Shown: positions 1-11,824 of the stretch, in pieces
Layout of the letters: each line of letters begins with the position of its first letter
How positions within the stretch are numbered: position 1 is the first letter of the stretch
Assembly (NCBI RefSeq): GCF_043290135.1
Contig: NC_134705.1
Location: 97,904,739 to 97,968,738, forward strand
Reading direction: 5' to 3'
Length of the DNA: 64,000 bases
From: Rhipicephalus microplus
Taxonomy: Eukaryota; Arthropoda; Arachnida; Ixodida; Ixodidae
Position numbers and translations under genes: made by a program
The notes under the pieces: model-generated
The model's database searches: none
Told to the model about the DNA's origin: nothing
The model's input: the letters and a program-made list of their open reading frames with translations, nothing else

Positions 1-840
1 TCTTGAGTCCCTTTATTCACTCCTATGTACAGTCTACTCATCCAAACAGCATGTTGTAGTCTGCTGGGTGCCGGGGCACCGTGAGATACGGGGAAACGTT
101 TTGGCAGATCAGCTGGCTGCATCCGCCAGCAACGATGCCGCTAATGCATCAATACCAATCCCTGTACTTCACATGAAACCTTTCCTGAAACGAAAACTCA
201 GAGGTTATTGGCAAAACTTGTGAGATAGACACACAAGTAATAAACTACATGTTATTAAGCCACAACCTGGTCGTTGGCCGCCACTATCAAAATCGCGACA
301 TACAGAAGTGACACTCACAAGGCTAAGAACAGGGCATAGATACTCTACACACTCATATATTCTGTCTGCTAGTGATTCACCATTGTGTGCGAGATGTGGA
401 GAACCGTAATCCTCGTCCAGTGTAATGAGTTGAACGCTCCAAGGAAAAAGCACTTTTTACTGCCCTACCGACAGCAGCTCCCACTACACCCTGGGATGCT
501 TATCGGTAGGGATCCGATTTTTAAAATTCACTCATTGTTTACATTTTTAAATGATGTACGCAGTTTTCACTGCATATGTCAAGGTGATCTGTAGCAGGAC
601 CTGTGGTGACTACATCTCAGCCAGAGTCTTATTATCATGACCTTTTGACATTCACTCTCACTGCACATATTTCACGCCACTGTCATGAATTTAAGTTTTA
701 ACCCGCATTAGCGCGAAGAATATTAAGGCCCCTTTACAGCCACTCATCATTTACAATACCATTGTTCATATCTCTAGTCTATCGAAATGGTGATCTTTGG
801 CCATCAATTGGCCCTTGCACCATAAAGCGCCACACATAAT
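1..840 (+). mobile_element. 3' end of an APE-type LINE (RNase H and C-terminus)
   Basis: The window opens inside an RNase H domain of a non-LTR retrotransposon: frame 2 reads VVCWVPGHREIRGNVLAD up to a TGA at 222. Further on, another frame reads TLTRLRTGH, then SPLCARCGEP, the C-terminal segment that in I/Jockey-superfamily LINEs follows RNase H. A frameshift near 420 leads to a last fragment (RKKHFLLPYRQQLPLHPGML) up to about 590. From 600 to about 840 there is 3' UTR ending in an A/T and ATC-rich stretch. It is 5'-truncated by the window edge and broken by stops and frameshifts. Confidence 0.7.
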
Positions 841-849
841 CATCATAAT

Positions 850-1390
850 TTATGTCGGGAAAACAATCGCATTAATATGACTTTTAAAACATTTTGAAAC
901 AGCGAATGAGCAACCAGTCGTCGCACAATGCGAATAGCGTAACGAGTGTGCCGTCTAATGCTTCAATTCATTACAAAAGCTTCTTCTTGTTCTCCTATAA
1001 ACTGTGGCACATACCAACTTCAGCCATACTTCCTCATCGTCGTCAGCCACTGCATGAACAATTGGCACAAAATTCTTGGTGAATGTTTAGCGGATACCAC
1101 ACTTCTCAGAGAATGATGAAAAGTAGCATAGCGAATGTCGGCCTACAACAAAAACATTATTACTATTGCCCTAATGGGTATCAAGCAAGTGTGCTTGCAG
1201 TAGTTACCCATTGAGTGTTTAGAAAAGGCTCTGAAAGGCCGCTCTTCTATAGCGTTCGCTGTTACTGTCCTGTGTCTTCCGCACAGGCTTGGCGTTTTTT
1301 TTATAAGCGGCCCAGATTTCTGGGGCACATACCCATCCGTTAGGCTAAGTGGTTGTGGGGGTGGTGGTAAACATTTTTTTTGTGAAACGC
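850..1390. other. intergenic or intronic, possible short dispersed repeat
   Basis: There is no supported gene here; this lies past the last exon of the host gene. The stretch 1150-1330 (cttgcagtagttacccattg and neighbours) looks like repeat-derived sequence, but I can place no boundaries or terminal repeats. Confidence 0.3.
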
Positions 1391-1434
1391 ACTAGAGCTT
1401 TAGTCGGGGATACCATTGGAGATGGCAGCTACTC

Positions 1435-2898
1435 GTGTGCTCACTACGAAAAAAGCGTTCCGCACCCAAGGTGAAGCAACCGAGCAGCTACTCCTCCCAA
1501 GCCTCTCCCACTGCGGTGGGGAGGCGGAACGAGGAAGGAAGTGAGAGTGTTGCCCACATTTTTAGCGACCCACTGGTGAGCACTTCTGAGATTTACCCAA
1601 TATCTCGACCAAAAACAGCTTCCCCGCTAAAAGTAGATGTGGGGAGTGAAAAGTGGGATGAAAGTTTCAGTCAGCGCAACTGCTAACGTGACAAGAAAAG
1701 CGCGAGAAGTGTTAACAAAATTGGAGGCGACATTACCTTTTTTTTGTTCTCACGCGAAAATTGTTGTTTTTCATATGTCAACAAATGGGACAAGGACGGC
1801 AAGTTCACAAACTTGATGTTCTACCTTGCGGGCATTGCAAAATTGTGGTACAGCAACCACGCGTCCGATTTCGCTACATGGTCCGATTTTAAGACCGCTA
1901 TCACCAACGTTTTTGGCCGCCCTAAATTTCATAAGCTGCAAGCTGAGCAGCGCTTACGCGAACGCACTCAGCAGGCCGGTGAATCATTCACCAGTTGCAT
2001 CGGAGATGTCCTGGACTTATACAAGAAATCCAACAACAGCATGTCAGAATCAGACAAGATCCGGAGCGTCATGAAAGGCATGGACGATGATGCCTTCACG
2101 GTGCTGCTTGCCAAAAATCCAGGCACAGTGGCTGAAGTCATCACGCTGTGCCAGAGCTACGAGGAGCTCCGCCGACAGCGTTCGATGACCCGTCGCTCCA
2201 CACCACGAGATGCAGGGCTTGCTGGCTTGGAGGTGAGATGTGATCAGGTGGCGCTGCTGGCAGGCCTCAACTCCTTCATACGTGAGAAAATCGTGCACCA
2301 GTTCTCTCTTCTGCCGTTTGCCCAACCACCGGCTCTTCAACAATCGGCCACTACCCTTCTCCCTCCCATCCGTCAGGTGATTGAGCAGGAAACAGCCGAA
2401 GTCATGCCTGCGTACCACCTTCAACAACCTCCGGCTCCTGCGCCCCTCAGCTACGCCCAAGTTGCCGCCAGGCCGCCTCAAGTCGTTCCAGCACCGGCCC
2501 TTCTCCCTTACGCCGAAGTTGCCTCTCGACCTCCGTCCTTTGCAGCGGGTATGCCCGCTGCGTATGTTGACGCAACCCCTCAGCCTCATCTTCAGCCCAA
2601 TATGCAGCCTTTCCAACCACTGGTTTGGGCGAGACCCACCCCGGCGAACCGATGGCGCGCACCCGACAACTGGTCCATCTGCTTTGCTTGCGGTTATGCC
2701 GGTCACGTAGCCCATTATTGCTCTCGAGTACAGCCGGCTCCAATTTCTTCACCTGTTCCTGGTCAGCTTAGCCATCCGTATAACGACGAACTTGTCATCT
2801 ACGCCACTGTCGTCTTGCCCAGGTCCGTCACCTCAAAGGTCGCCGTCTCCACGACGTCGTTCCTGGTCCCCCATGAGGCCAAGTTCGGTTGCTCATGA
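1435..2898 (+). pseudogene. gypsy gag (capsid and zinc knuckle), frame-broken
   Basis: The main open stretch is 1744-2898 (384 codons). Its first 130 or so residues look like a retrotransposon gag capsid domain: FYLAGIAKLWYSNHASDF, then FGRPKFHKLQAEQRL, then SCIGDVLDLYKK. A long Pro/Ala-rich linker follows, then one CCHC knuckle near 2680-2725 (CFACGYAGHVAHYC, a C-x2-C-x4-H-x4-C spacing). The upstream frame 1435-1686, ending KWDESFSQRNC, looks like the gag N-terminus in another frame, so a frameshift and stops around 1687-1745 separate them. Gag would form the particle that packages element RNA. The stop at 2896 precedes the protease by about 120 bases. Confidence 0.75.
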
Positions 2899-2979
2899 GC
2901 GGAAAAACTAGTCGTCGCAGTCCCAGAGGCAAGGACTGCGACGCTATCGCATTGTGAAAGCCCTCAGAGCCACCCATCT

Positions 2980-5200
2980 AATGTCTTTGACGTGCTTGTG
3001 GACGGTGTTCATGCACTGCTCTTATTGACACTGGAGCTGCCGTATCAGTCATGGACGAAAACCTTTGCCGCTTGCTTCGAAAAGTGACGACGCCAATTTC
3101 CGGGTTGTTTCTTCCTACCGCTGGTTCACATTGTGTTGATCCTACAGCAGGGTGCACAGCTCGCGTTGTCGTTCAGGACGTGCTGTATGTCGCCCAATTC
3201 ATCATCATTACTGCATGTTCTCATGACGTCATCCTGGGATGGGATTTTCTCTCCCACAACGACGCCGTCATCCATTGTGCCGCCGCCGAAATTGAACTCT
3301 CACCCTTCTCGCATTTGACGCCAGAAGACAGTCCCTCGACACTGAGCAAGATTCTCGTGAAAGACGATACCATAGTGCCTCCAAGCTCGACGATGGGTGT
3401 ATCGGTCTACTGCCCCAGTCTCTACGACACAATTTCACTCGTTTCGCCATCCGACCGTGCTTCCAGAAGAAAAGGGTTGCTAGTACCTTTGGCGACTGTG
3501 CAAATCACCCAGAGCAACGCCACTATTTTTGTAACCAACCCCTCCCCGTACACTGTTACCTTGGTTCGAGAGGAATGTCTCGACAGAGTGGAACCAGTCG
3601 ACGACGCACAAGTCCTGGACGTACCCGATGACTCGCGTTGTCCCGATTCGCCTACCATCAGCGCTGTTTCCACTTCTGATCCATCATCTCTTGATGTATT
3701 TGGCCCCTACATTGATGACAAACTTACGTCAGTACAGCGTTCCCAGCTTCTGGAACTGTTGCAAGAATACCGTTCTTCTTTCGATGTCGGGCGAAGTTCT
3801 CTCGGTCGCGCGTTCACTGTTACACATCGTATCGACACTGGTGCCCATCCACCATTACGGCAACTTCCATACCGCGTGTCACCTGCTGAACGTCGGGAAA
3901 TTAACGATCATCTTGACGATATGCTCCGACGCGATGTTATTCGGCCCTCGGACATTCCATGGGCGTATCCTGTTGTTCTTGTTGCAAAGAAAGATAGTTC
4001 TGTGTGGTTCTGTGTGGACTACAGCCGGCTCAGTAAGATCACTCGCAAGGATGTTTACCCCCGCTGCGCATCGAGGACGCAATCGACAGCCTTCACAGAG
4101 CAAATTATTTTTCTTCTCTTGATCTGCGCTCGGGGTACTGGCAAGTACCCATGGCTGATGACGCTCGACCGAAGACTATTTTTATCACACCCGACGGCTT
4201 GTACCAATTCAACGTCATGCCGTTTGGTCTGTGTAATGCACCTGCGACCTATGAGCGCATGATGGACACCTTTCTGCGCAACTTGAAATGGCACACGTGC
4301 TTGTGTTACATCAAAGACGTTGTTGTCTTCGCTCCAGATATCTCCACGCATCTCCAATGCCTGAAAGAAGTTTTCGCACGTGTGAGCGATGCCGGCTTGC
4401 AACTAAATCTGAAGAAGTGCCGCTTTGCAGCACGGCAACTCACCATCCTACGGTACGTTGTGTCCAAGGATAGCATTCTTCCTGACCCAGCCAAGCTTCG
4501 GGCCATGGCCGAATTCCCCAAACCTGCGTTCGTCAAAGAACTGCGTAGTTTCGTGGGCCTGTGCTCAAACTTCCGACGCTTCATACGAAACTTTGCCACG
4601 ATCGTATCACCGCTGACGAAGCTCCTTGGAAGTAACGGGCCCCTCAATTCGTGGTTGTCCGAGTGCGACGATGCCTTCGCGAAGCTCCGCCATTTGTTGA
4701 CGTCTCCTCCCATTCTATGCCACTACGACCCTACGGCGCCAACGTATGTACACACGGACACCAGTGGTGTAGGCCTCGGCGCCGTCCTGGCACAGCGCAA
4801 GTCCGGATTCCCTGAATACGTCGTGGCATATGCAAGCCGTACGCTGACGAGAGCCGAGACAAACTACACCGTCACGAAGAAAGAGTGCCTGGCAATCGTC
4901 TGGGCCCTTACAAAGTTTCGACCGTATTTGTATGGTCGTCCATTCGATGTCGTGACCAACCATCATGCACTATGCTGGCTGTCATCATTGACAGATCCCC
5001 CAGGTCGTCTCGCCCGTTGGGGTCTTCACTTACAAGACTACAATATCTGCGTGCTGTACCACAACGGACGCCAGCATGCTGACGCCGACGCCATCTCGCG
5101 CTCCCCTCTGCCTGAATATGATGTGCTCTGCTCAGTATCCTCGGGTGCTGTTTCTGCCATTGATGTTGACGTCATCGCTAACGAACAGTGAAAGGATAAT
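2980..5200 (+). pseudogene. gypsy pol, part 1: protease, RT, RNase H
   Basis: The protease motif IDTGAAVSVM lies at about 3027-3056, just after a one-base frameshift. The frame 3051-4055 then covers the rest of protease, the linker and the RT start (RIDTGAHPPLRQLPYRV, then WAYPVVLVAKKD). A second frameshift near 4060 moves to the frame running to 5189. That holds [19 protein letters not shown] and the catalytic box, which reads YIKD where YxDD is expected. RNase H follows ([13 protein letters not shown], then [12 protein letters not shown]), with VVTNHHAL where an Asp is expected in place of Asn. Both substitutions should abolish activity. The frame ends with TGA at 5189-5191 before the integrase. 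Confidence 0.8.
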
Positions 5201-5204
5201 TGAA

Positions 5205-6828
5205 TCGCCCCGCTGATCGACTTGCTCTCTGGTCCGTCCGCAACGCCATTCATGCGTGCCTTGCGTCGTCGAGCTCACCATTTCGCCCTCCTTGACGGCC
5301 TCCTACACCGACGCATTTACGACTCCGACGGCCGGGCAGTGGTTACTCGTCATACCCCGCAGTCTACGGTCGGAGATATGTGAATCCTTCCATACTGATC
5401 TGCAGTGCGTGCACTCTGGGTTATTCAAAACCTACTATCACATTCGACAACACTACTTCTGGCGCGGGATGTACCTATACGTGCAGCAGTTATTTCGCTC
5501 CTGCCTCGCTTGCCAACGCCACAAACCGTGAGCACACATGTCACGAGCCGGTTTGCCACCATTACCTTGCCCTGACCGTCCGTTTGGGCGCATAGGTATC
5601 GATTTGTATGAACCACTTCCTCTGATGTCGGCTGGTAACCACTGGGCTATCGTCGCCGTAGATCATTTAACGCGATACGCTGAAATCACTGCTCTTCCTG
5701 CGGCTACTGCGCGTGATGTTGCGTCCTTCCTACTGCATCGATTCATACTGCGCCACGGTCCACCTCAGATGCTTCTCAGAGATCGAGGCCGCGTGTTCTT
5801 GACGGCTTGTACGAATTCAACGTCATGCCGTTTGGTCTGTGTTATGCACCTGCAACCTTTGAGCGCATGATGGACACCGTTCTGCGCAACTTGAAATGGC
5901 ATACGTGCGTGTGCTACCTCGATGACGTTGTTGTCCGCTCCAGATTCCTCCACGCATCTCCAACGCCTGAAAGAAATTTTCGCACGTGTTAGCAATGCCG
6001 GCTTGCAACTAAATCTGAAAAAGTGCTGCAGTGCAGCAAGGCAACTCCCCGTCCTAGGGTACGTCGTGTCCAAGGATGGCGCTCTTCCTGACCTAGCCAA
6101 ACTTCGCGCCATGGCCGAATCCCCCAAACATGCGTCCTCAATTGAAAGCCTTCACAGAGCCGTCAGAAGTCGTCAGAATTCGTCGAAGCCATTCTCACTG
6201 AGTGCCATTCTGTCCACCGCAAAACTACTGCTTACCACCCGCAGACGAGTGGTATCACCAAACGCCTTAACCGCACCCTCGGCGACATGCTTTCGATGTA
6301 CGTCGCCGCCAACCACGCGAATTGGGATACCATACTGCCCTTCGTCACTTACAGCTACAACACTGCCCCTCAGAGCACGACCAGTTTTTCACCTTTCTTC
6401 TTGCTGTGCAGAAGGCACCCGTCACGCACCATCGACACAATACCCCTGTACACGCCGGGGGCATCTGAGTGTGCACCTATTTCTGAGACAGCCAGGCTCG
6501 CTGAAGAGTGTCGTGAGCTTGCCAAGATATTTACGACGCATGAGCAAGAGCGCCAGAAGAGTATTCGTGACGGCTCCACCACTTCGGAGCCTACGTTCCT
6601 TCCTGGTTCCCTTGTATGGCTCTCAATCCTGACCTCTGTAGCTGGCCTTTCTTCCAAACAACTCCCGAAATACGGAGGTCCCTACCATGTCATCGAGCGC
6701 ACATCTTCGGTCAACTATATGATCGAACCAATCGAAGAATCTGCGGACATGCGCCGTCACGGGCGCGACATAATTTACGTGGAGCGCCTGAAAGCTTACT
6801 ATGACCCGCTAGTAGTGACAAGCTGTTA
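5205..6828 (+). pseudogene. gypsy pol, part 2: integrase, interrupted
   Basis: The zinc-binding domain is at 5256-5531 (YYHIRQHYFW, then RSCLACQRHK). The core follows at 5538: RIGIDLYEP with the first Asp and LLRDRGRVF with the second. At about 5800 the core is broken by an extra RT segment and resumes at about 6175 (VEAILTECHSVH, then AYHPQTSGITKRLNRTL). The catalytic Glu position in that last motif is Lys. The remainder, up to TAG at 6826, ends in GSLVWLSI and YVERLKAYYDP, an integrase C-terminal or GPY/F-like region. Integrase would insert the element DNA copy; this one could not. Confidence 0.8.
5801..6160 (+). repeat. displaced second copy of the gypsy RT core inside integrase
   Basis: 5801-6135 aligns with 4193-4528 with one 2-bp deletion, about nine in ten bases the same by eye. 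It covers NVMPFGLC to the end of the palm. Its catalytic box is YLDD, intact, unlike the YIKD of the main copy. Just after it, 6139-6160 matches 4079-4100 (agccttcacagagc), a piece that lies upstream in the normal RT, so the order is permuted. Integrase sequence resumes after it. Confidence 0.85.
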
Positions 6829-6865
6829 GGTCGCCAGGCGGCTCCCTCTTCGACCCCAGGGTAAT

Positions 6866-7097
6866 TGTAGAGAAGCCTCTGAACACTCAAATGGGTCGAA
6901 CTCTCAAGTGCTTTCTATAGAGGGTCTACCCAAAAAGGACGCTGCTCTCGTGGAGAGTCCGTGCTTGGACGTTACTGTCGCCATTGTGTATGCTCGCTGT
7001 GTGCCGGCTAATAAACGCCCTAACAATTTTTATTTATCAGTTCAGTTTCCTAACGCACCCGACTGGCGTTATCGTAGGGGGAACACCAACACAAGGT
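6866..7097 (+). repeat. putative gypsy 3' LTR
   Basis: After the pol stop comes a purine/pyrimidine-asymmetric stretch, then TGTAGAGAAGCC at 6866, a plausible LTR start. AATAAA lies at about 7010, and the region ends near CAACACA at 7091-7097. No matching 5' copy exists in the window to fix the borders, so the ends are estimates. Confidence 0.45.
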
Positions 7098-7109
7098 AAT
7101 GCATTACAT

Positions 7110-8336
7110 TCTTTTATTGAATTCGTCAAAAAAGATGATGCTCAGCGACACTTGGATTCCTTCCAAAAGAAAACCTTTTCGAGGTTCTTTGTTTGCTTAG
7201 ACATCTCACAGCTTTAAATTATTACCTATATTACCTAACTATTCCAACCCTTCTTTTCAAGAAGACAATTTAAAAAAGCAAGGCACCATCCCATTCATGG
7301 CCTATCTCCCTACGTGGGTTGCGCCAAGGTGTTGACGAACCAACCAACCCACTGAGCGCCACTTCGTTGCCACGTACTCAAACACGAACGCTGACTCACT
7401 GAATGTAGATACACGGTCACTGTTGAAGAGAACGCCTTCATGCACAGCATGTTTTTATAAGGTGCGAAGCAGCTCTGACTAGCCTGGGTAACGCTGTCCC
7501 ACCATCCGCAACCCGCTCTCCTGGCCGCAGGTGTCGGGTAGGTGCCAAGTAGGTGAGGCCTTCCCTCGCAGTGCGCGCGCGTTGATGTCACTCTCTCTCT
7601 CTTGCCTGTCACCATTTGCCACGCGTCGTCTCCCTCGCTTCACCCTCTCCACCACTCGCAACGTTCTAGCGCACATCAAGCGAACAGTCTATCTGCGACG
7701 AAGCTTACACGAAATTCAAATCACCTCATGCGACGTTGCTATTTTAACAGGCGTTTACTCGAATAAACGCTACACCAAGTTTCGCTTCAGACCATTCATC
7801 AAGTACTCGCGTCGACGCCCGTTTCTACCTGGTCAACGTCGTGCGCACCGCTGCTGCTTCGCGCATAAGACTACTGGCAGTTCACAGTTTTCACTGCTCT
7901 TGACACGCTACTAACATGCATGAAGATTGTTTTGTTATTCACTTGGTGTTAAAATATATGGTGTTGATTTGAGCGTTCCGTTTAACCGTGAACCATACTC
8001 TACAGAGCCAGCTTCCCTGATTGAAAAAGCGTAGGCCTGGCCATGTCGGTAGTACCCCTTGTAGTGGACAGTGCCCAATTTACTTTTTAAGGCATCAAAA
8101 AAAAACGCAGATGAGAGACGCGATTTGAAAGAACATGCGCTATGTTCACGTTTCCACTCTGTGACCTGTTGTTTTTGGCATGCTATAAAAGTTAAAATAT
8201 ATTTTACGGGTTCGCTTGTTCCGAATACTATCAGATCACTAGTTGGCAGGGTTATATAAATAACAAAATACAAAAAAGAGACGAAAGACAGTAGGTAGGC
8301 TTCCTAGCACTGTTGATGGCGGAATAGTGCATCACG
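7110..8336. other. intergenic; possible dispersed repeat at 7500-7800
   Basis: I see no gene. 7500-7800 is rich in short pyrimidine runs (ctctctctctctt) and looks repeat-derived. The last host exon starts (minus strand, 3' end) at 8337, so 8000-8336 should include its 3' UTR. Confidence 0.3.
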
Positions 8337-8507
8337 CTATGTCGGCGGCCCGTTTCTTGCTTCGTTCAGATAAAACTCCTTGAATTGCTTGAGTCGATCG
8401 AAGGGTCCCTCCGTCAAGCAATGGCCTGTCACGTCCGTCAGCTCCACATTGAAGAGGAACCAACTGAAGTTGGCTCTCCTCTCCGGCTTATTCATGATGA
8501 CTTTCGC
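8337..8507 (-). CDS. host gene last exon (chitinase-like protein), stop TAG
   Basis: This 171-nt terminal exon has acceptor cag at 8510-8508, codes 56 residues in phase 0 and stops at TAG (8339-8337). The peptide has a basic start (NKPERRANFS), then a hydrophobic strand FSWFLFNVELTD, a cysteine (GHC) and a closing helix PFDRLKQFKEFYLNEA. Strand, acidic loop, then a helix packing back matches the last strand and helix of GH18-type barrels, where a Trp on strand 8 often forms the cleft floor (here SWFLF). I saw no clear AATAAA in the next 150 bases downstream. About 16.2 kb of repeat-filled intron separates it from the exon at 24718. Confidence 0.65.
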   Translation of the reverse strand, partial: AKVIMNKPERRANFSWFLFNVELTDVTGHCLTEGPFDRLKQFKEFYLNEARNGPPT

Positions 8508-10271
8508 CTGGCAAAGACGACGACAAAAACAATTAGGAAACATCAGTGACCATCATAGCTGAGGTGCTTCCTCAGCGCGTAGCTATACGCGAAGATGGAC
8601 GTTGTTTGGCAAAGCAGGAATCAGGCTAAGCTATGAGCCTTGAAAGCGATGTCTGCCCTTGGCAACAGTCTGTGTTTTCGCTCTATGTCAGGCTGCTTGC
8701 AATTTTATTTCAAGGTGTTGAGTTTGTGTCCCGCCTAATACGCCCCCCAGTGGTGCAATAGAACCTTTAAAATTGCATTCTGGCAACATTGCTCTTCCAG
8801 CATATTTTGTTCACTTGTGCGAGCTGGCGGGCTGTGTGTCCCAGCGATGTCGATGAGCGTTCCTTGCAGCGCATACGGACACCGCTTGCATTCCTGCAGG
8901 ACGTGTGCCGCGTTTGGACGGTACGCCAATGAGCGTCCCTTGGGTGAACCAGACATGGCAGAAAAAAGGTGTTTTTGGTTTTGTTCAATAGTTGGCGCCA
9001 AATTTCGAACAGGGTCTATTTATTTCATTTTTTGCTTCATGCGTGTTGGTTTCTCATACTGAAAAAAGATAGAGCGAGAAGAAAAATTTGAAATTCTTGG
9101 GCGATAAAACCGCGAAGACTCATCCGCCTTTCTCATTATATTCTCCACGAACTCAACATAGGACAGTTGATAAGTTTATCCAAGAAAGCTACGCGGCTGA
9201 CAACATTTTAGCACCCTTGTTCTAACCCCAATAACAACATAGAAAGGTAACCGTTTAGCAGGTAGCGTTCTCCGATTGATTATTTGCAACACAGTGGCGC
9301 AACAAACATTTGGTTATTTCATATGACAAAATTTTTTTTAAGTAAATAATGTCCGCTGCTTTCATCAGTTTGTAAATCAACGCCGCAAAAGCGCTCCCGA
9401 TAATGTAAAAAAAAGACGTTTTGCGTGAACCTTTACAACATAAATGTGAAGCACGTCGCCATGTAGAATAATAGTTCACGATCTAGATTCTTCAAAAGCA
9501 AACCCGAATTTGAGCACACCGGTGCGCATGTACGAATTTCGCCCAATGTTAAAATTTCGCGTGGCGACTACAGTTTATTTACCTCCGTGTCATTCTATTT
9601 TATGTTTTTTTAAGGAACAACTTATGTACCGAATTGTCTAAACAAGGAACAACTTATGTACCGAAGTGTCAGAATTCACTTGACAAGTATTCCGCTGTGG
9701 TGTTACTAGGACCGTACAGTAAATGAAGCACAACAGCGCCGCAGTTTAACAACAATGCTAAATTTTGTTTGCCACTGAGTCGCAAAAACGCTGCGTTCAC
9801 ACAACATTTAACACTCCTCGTGCTTGGGACGACACCAAGTGGATCTAACTATGTGCTTCAATTAAAGAGCGACCCTTAATCCGACAAGATCCTGGCGAAT
9901 GGTGACAATACACAGCACTCGCAGAAGTGCACGAACTGATCGTATTGCAGAGCATATACAGTCGAGCAAGGCTAAATGTGTCTTCGAATCGTGCTAGGCT
10001 AACGTACATGCAATGAAATTTGCGCTAACAGAACGAAACGAACCACCGTTTAAGGACGAGCATGACCTACGCGCACATGGCGTGGCTAGCATACTATCCT
10101 GGGAGCGAACTACACTAGGCGCACTTCCACTAGTGGCTACCACGCGGCGAATCTGCTCGATCTCGGGCCAGATTTTCATGGGTTCTCTGAAGTTCACTCA
10201 TATGGGAGTTCACTGCAGTTACCTTCTGGTTCTCTCTAGTCTATCAGGTGATTCGGACGTTGAGTGCTTAT
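8508..10271. other. part of the last intron; no recognised element
   Basis: Lies in the 16.2-kb intron between 24717 and 8508. Frames here are short and not convincing. A 22-bp direct repeat (aaggaacaacttatgtaccg) occurs twice about 39 bp apart near 9614 and 9653. Nothing else is assignable. Confidence 0.35.
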
Positions 10272-10446
10272 TTGATTGATGTGTGGGTTTCAATGTCCCA
10301 AAACCACCATATGATTATGAGAGGCACTCTAGTGGAGGGCTCCGCAAATTTTACCACCTGGGGTTCTTTAACGTGCCCACAAATCTGAGCACACGGGCCT
10401 ACAGAATTTCAGTCTTCATCGGAAGTGCAGCTGCCGCAGCCTACGG
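10272..10446 (-). mobile_element. tRNA-derived SINE, head missing
   Basis: Minus-strand copy of the same SINE that is full length at 53730-53976. Shared blocks include gggttcttta with acgtgc, gagggctccg and ggcctaca. The end carrying the tRNA-like promoter is lost at about 10446. Confidence 0.75.
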
Positions 10447-10879
10447 TGAAGGCGTCAAGAGCATGCGAGTGATATAAGTATTGAACTTTACACAAAGCTC
10501 AACTTAGATCGTCCGCAATAAAGAAAGGTTGGCTATTGGTTGTGTGAATTAAATTTTTAATCTATATACACACTTGAATCGTAACAATGTGCTGCTCCTT
10601 GTATTTGCTTCGAGTTGCTTAGATAAGAATTCTAGTTCATATGAGGATCTAGTTCATATGAGTGCGTTAGTAGCTGGCATGTCCTTTCAGTTCCCAATCC
10701 TGATAATGGTGAAAATGCATTGGCGAGTAAAAAAGACAGAATATGTCTTTTAGGGGTCAAACAGTGCTCATACAGAGGCCAACTTTCAAAATCGTCATTT
10801 ACATGCAATTATAGTCAATTTGGCACAAACGTCACTAACTATAGACACTTTAGGAATACTTTAAAAGCGCTTAAACTCT

Positions 10880-11060
10880 AATTGTTGCTCGTATATCAAA
10901 ATTATGTGATAAAGAGAGAGAGAAAAAAGTTTGGTGAACGGCAGGAAGGTCAACCAGAACAAAATTTTCAGATTTCTACCCTGCACTGCGGAAGGATAAA
11001 GGGGACCGAAAAGAGGAATGGTTAAAGAAAAAAAGTTACCACGCACGCACTCAAGCACGG
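10880..11060. repeat. possible dispersed GA-rich repeat
   Basis: gagagagagaaaaaag followed by gaacggcaggaaggtcaacc and a G/A-rich stretch has the look of a common interspersed arthropod repeat. No second copy in the window was confirmed. Confidence 0.3.
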
Positions 11061-11199
11061 GAATGTCATAACCGTTTTGCGAGTCCTGTTTACCGCTAAA
11101 ACTTCAGTAGCGCCTTCATCGCTTTCTGGCTTGAAGCTCAAACGTGCCGGGACTACAAAATTGACTGCGCTAAAAGTGGCCAGCCATCAAGCCGTGCTA

Positions 11200-11715
11200 A
11201 TGGTGAACGACAAAATAACAAAAATTGGCCCCGTCTCTGCATGTTCATCTGCAAATGTCGTCGAAAGACGGTACTCTTGCGTGTGGAGAGAGTGAATAAA
11301 TCATTTGGTGCTCTGCGCGAGAAATCAGTAAATGGTATTCTGGAGGCGCTGCATTAGAGTGCCTCGAGCGTGCAGCGGAGGCGAACGAGCGCATCAAGTC
11401 ACGTCACACATGAGACATGAGCGCTATCTGGCAGTTTTCTTAGAAAACGAAGTGCGTGGCTCCGAAACGGGTATGCTCGCCCCACTCAGAGGTGATAAGG
11501 TGTAGAACGCAAGGCGACGGTTAGGTGCCGCCACCGTCTCGTCTTAGCAAAGCGTTGAAAACACACTCCTTTTCGTGCAAGCGTTGCATGGTCAGTGCAG
11601 CGTGATAAACGCTTCGGTCCTAAGAATTACTTATGTATGCCTTTTCTAGTAAAAGTTGCGCTTACATAATATATACGCGTTGTTTTGTTGCCTCAGATAT
11701 GCGCAATAATTTGTG
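11200..11715 (+). repeat. dispersed repeat, copy 1 (inverted partner at 46335-46840)
   Basis: About 500 bp match the reverse complement of 46335-46840. Shared blocks are ctgcaaatgtcgtcgaaa, agtaaatggtattctggagg, cgtcacacatgagacatgag, gcgttgcatggtcag and ttacttatgtatgccttttc. No terminal inverted repeats or coding capacity are evident. Class unknown. Confidence 0.75.
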
Positions 11716-11824
11716 CGTCAAACGTCTCGAAAAACACAATCGTCTTTGAATGGGCATTCGCCTAAAATCTGGTCTCTAGTGATCAGCCTAAATATCAATT
11801 AATAAAAGAATATTTTATGATTGT

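Larger units (their letters stand above)
1400..7100 (+). mobile_element. decayed Ty3/gypsy LTR retrotransposon
   Basis: Order on the plus strand: gag with a zinc knuckle, protease, reverse transcriptase, RNase H, integrase with its HHCC domain, and an integrase C-terminal region, followed by an LTR-like 3' region. This order is diagnostic of Ty3/gypsy. No 5' LTR was found between 850 and 1700, so the element is probably 5'-truncated or its 5' LTR is unrecognisable. Several frameshifts break pol, and key catalytic residues of RT, RNase H and integrase are changed. A second copy of part of the RT sits inside the integrase (5801-6135). It lies outside the host gene, beyond its 3' end. Confidence 0.85.

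Noticed and set aside
850..1700. 5' LTR of the gypsy element
   Set aside because: No stretch matches 6866-7097.
2050..2715. 221-codon minus-strand frame
   Set aside because: Shadow of gypsy gag on the opposite strand.
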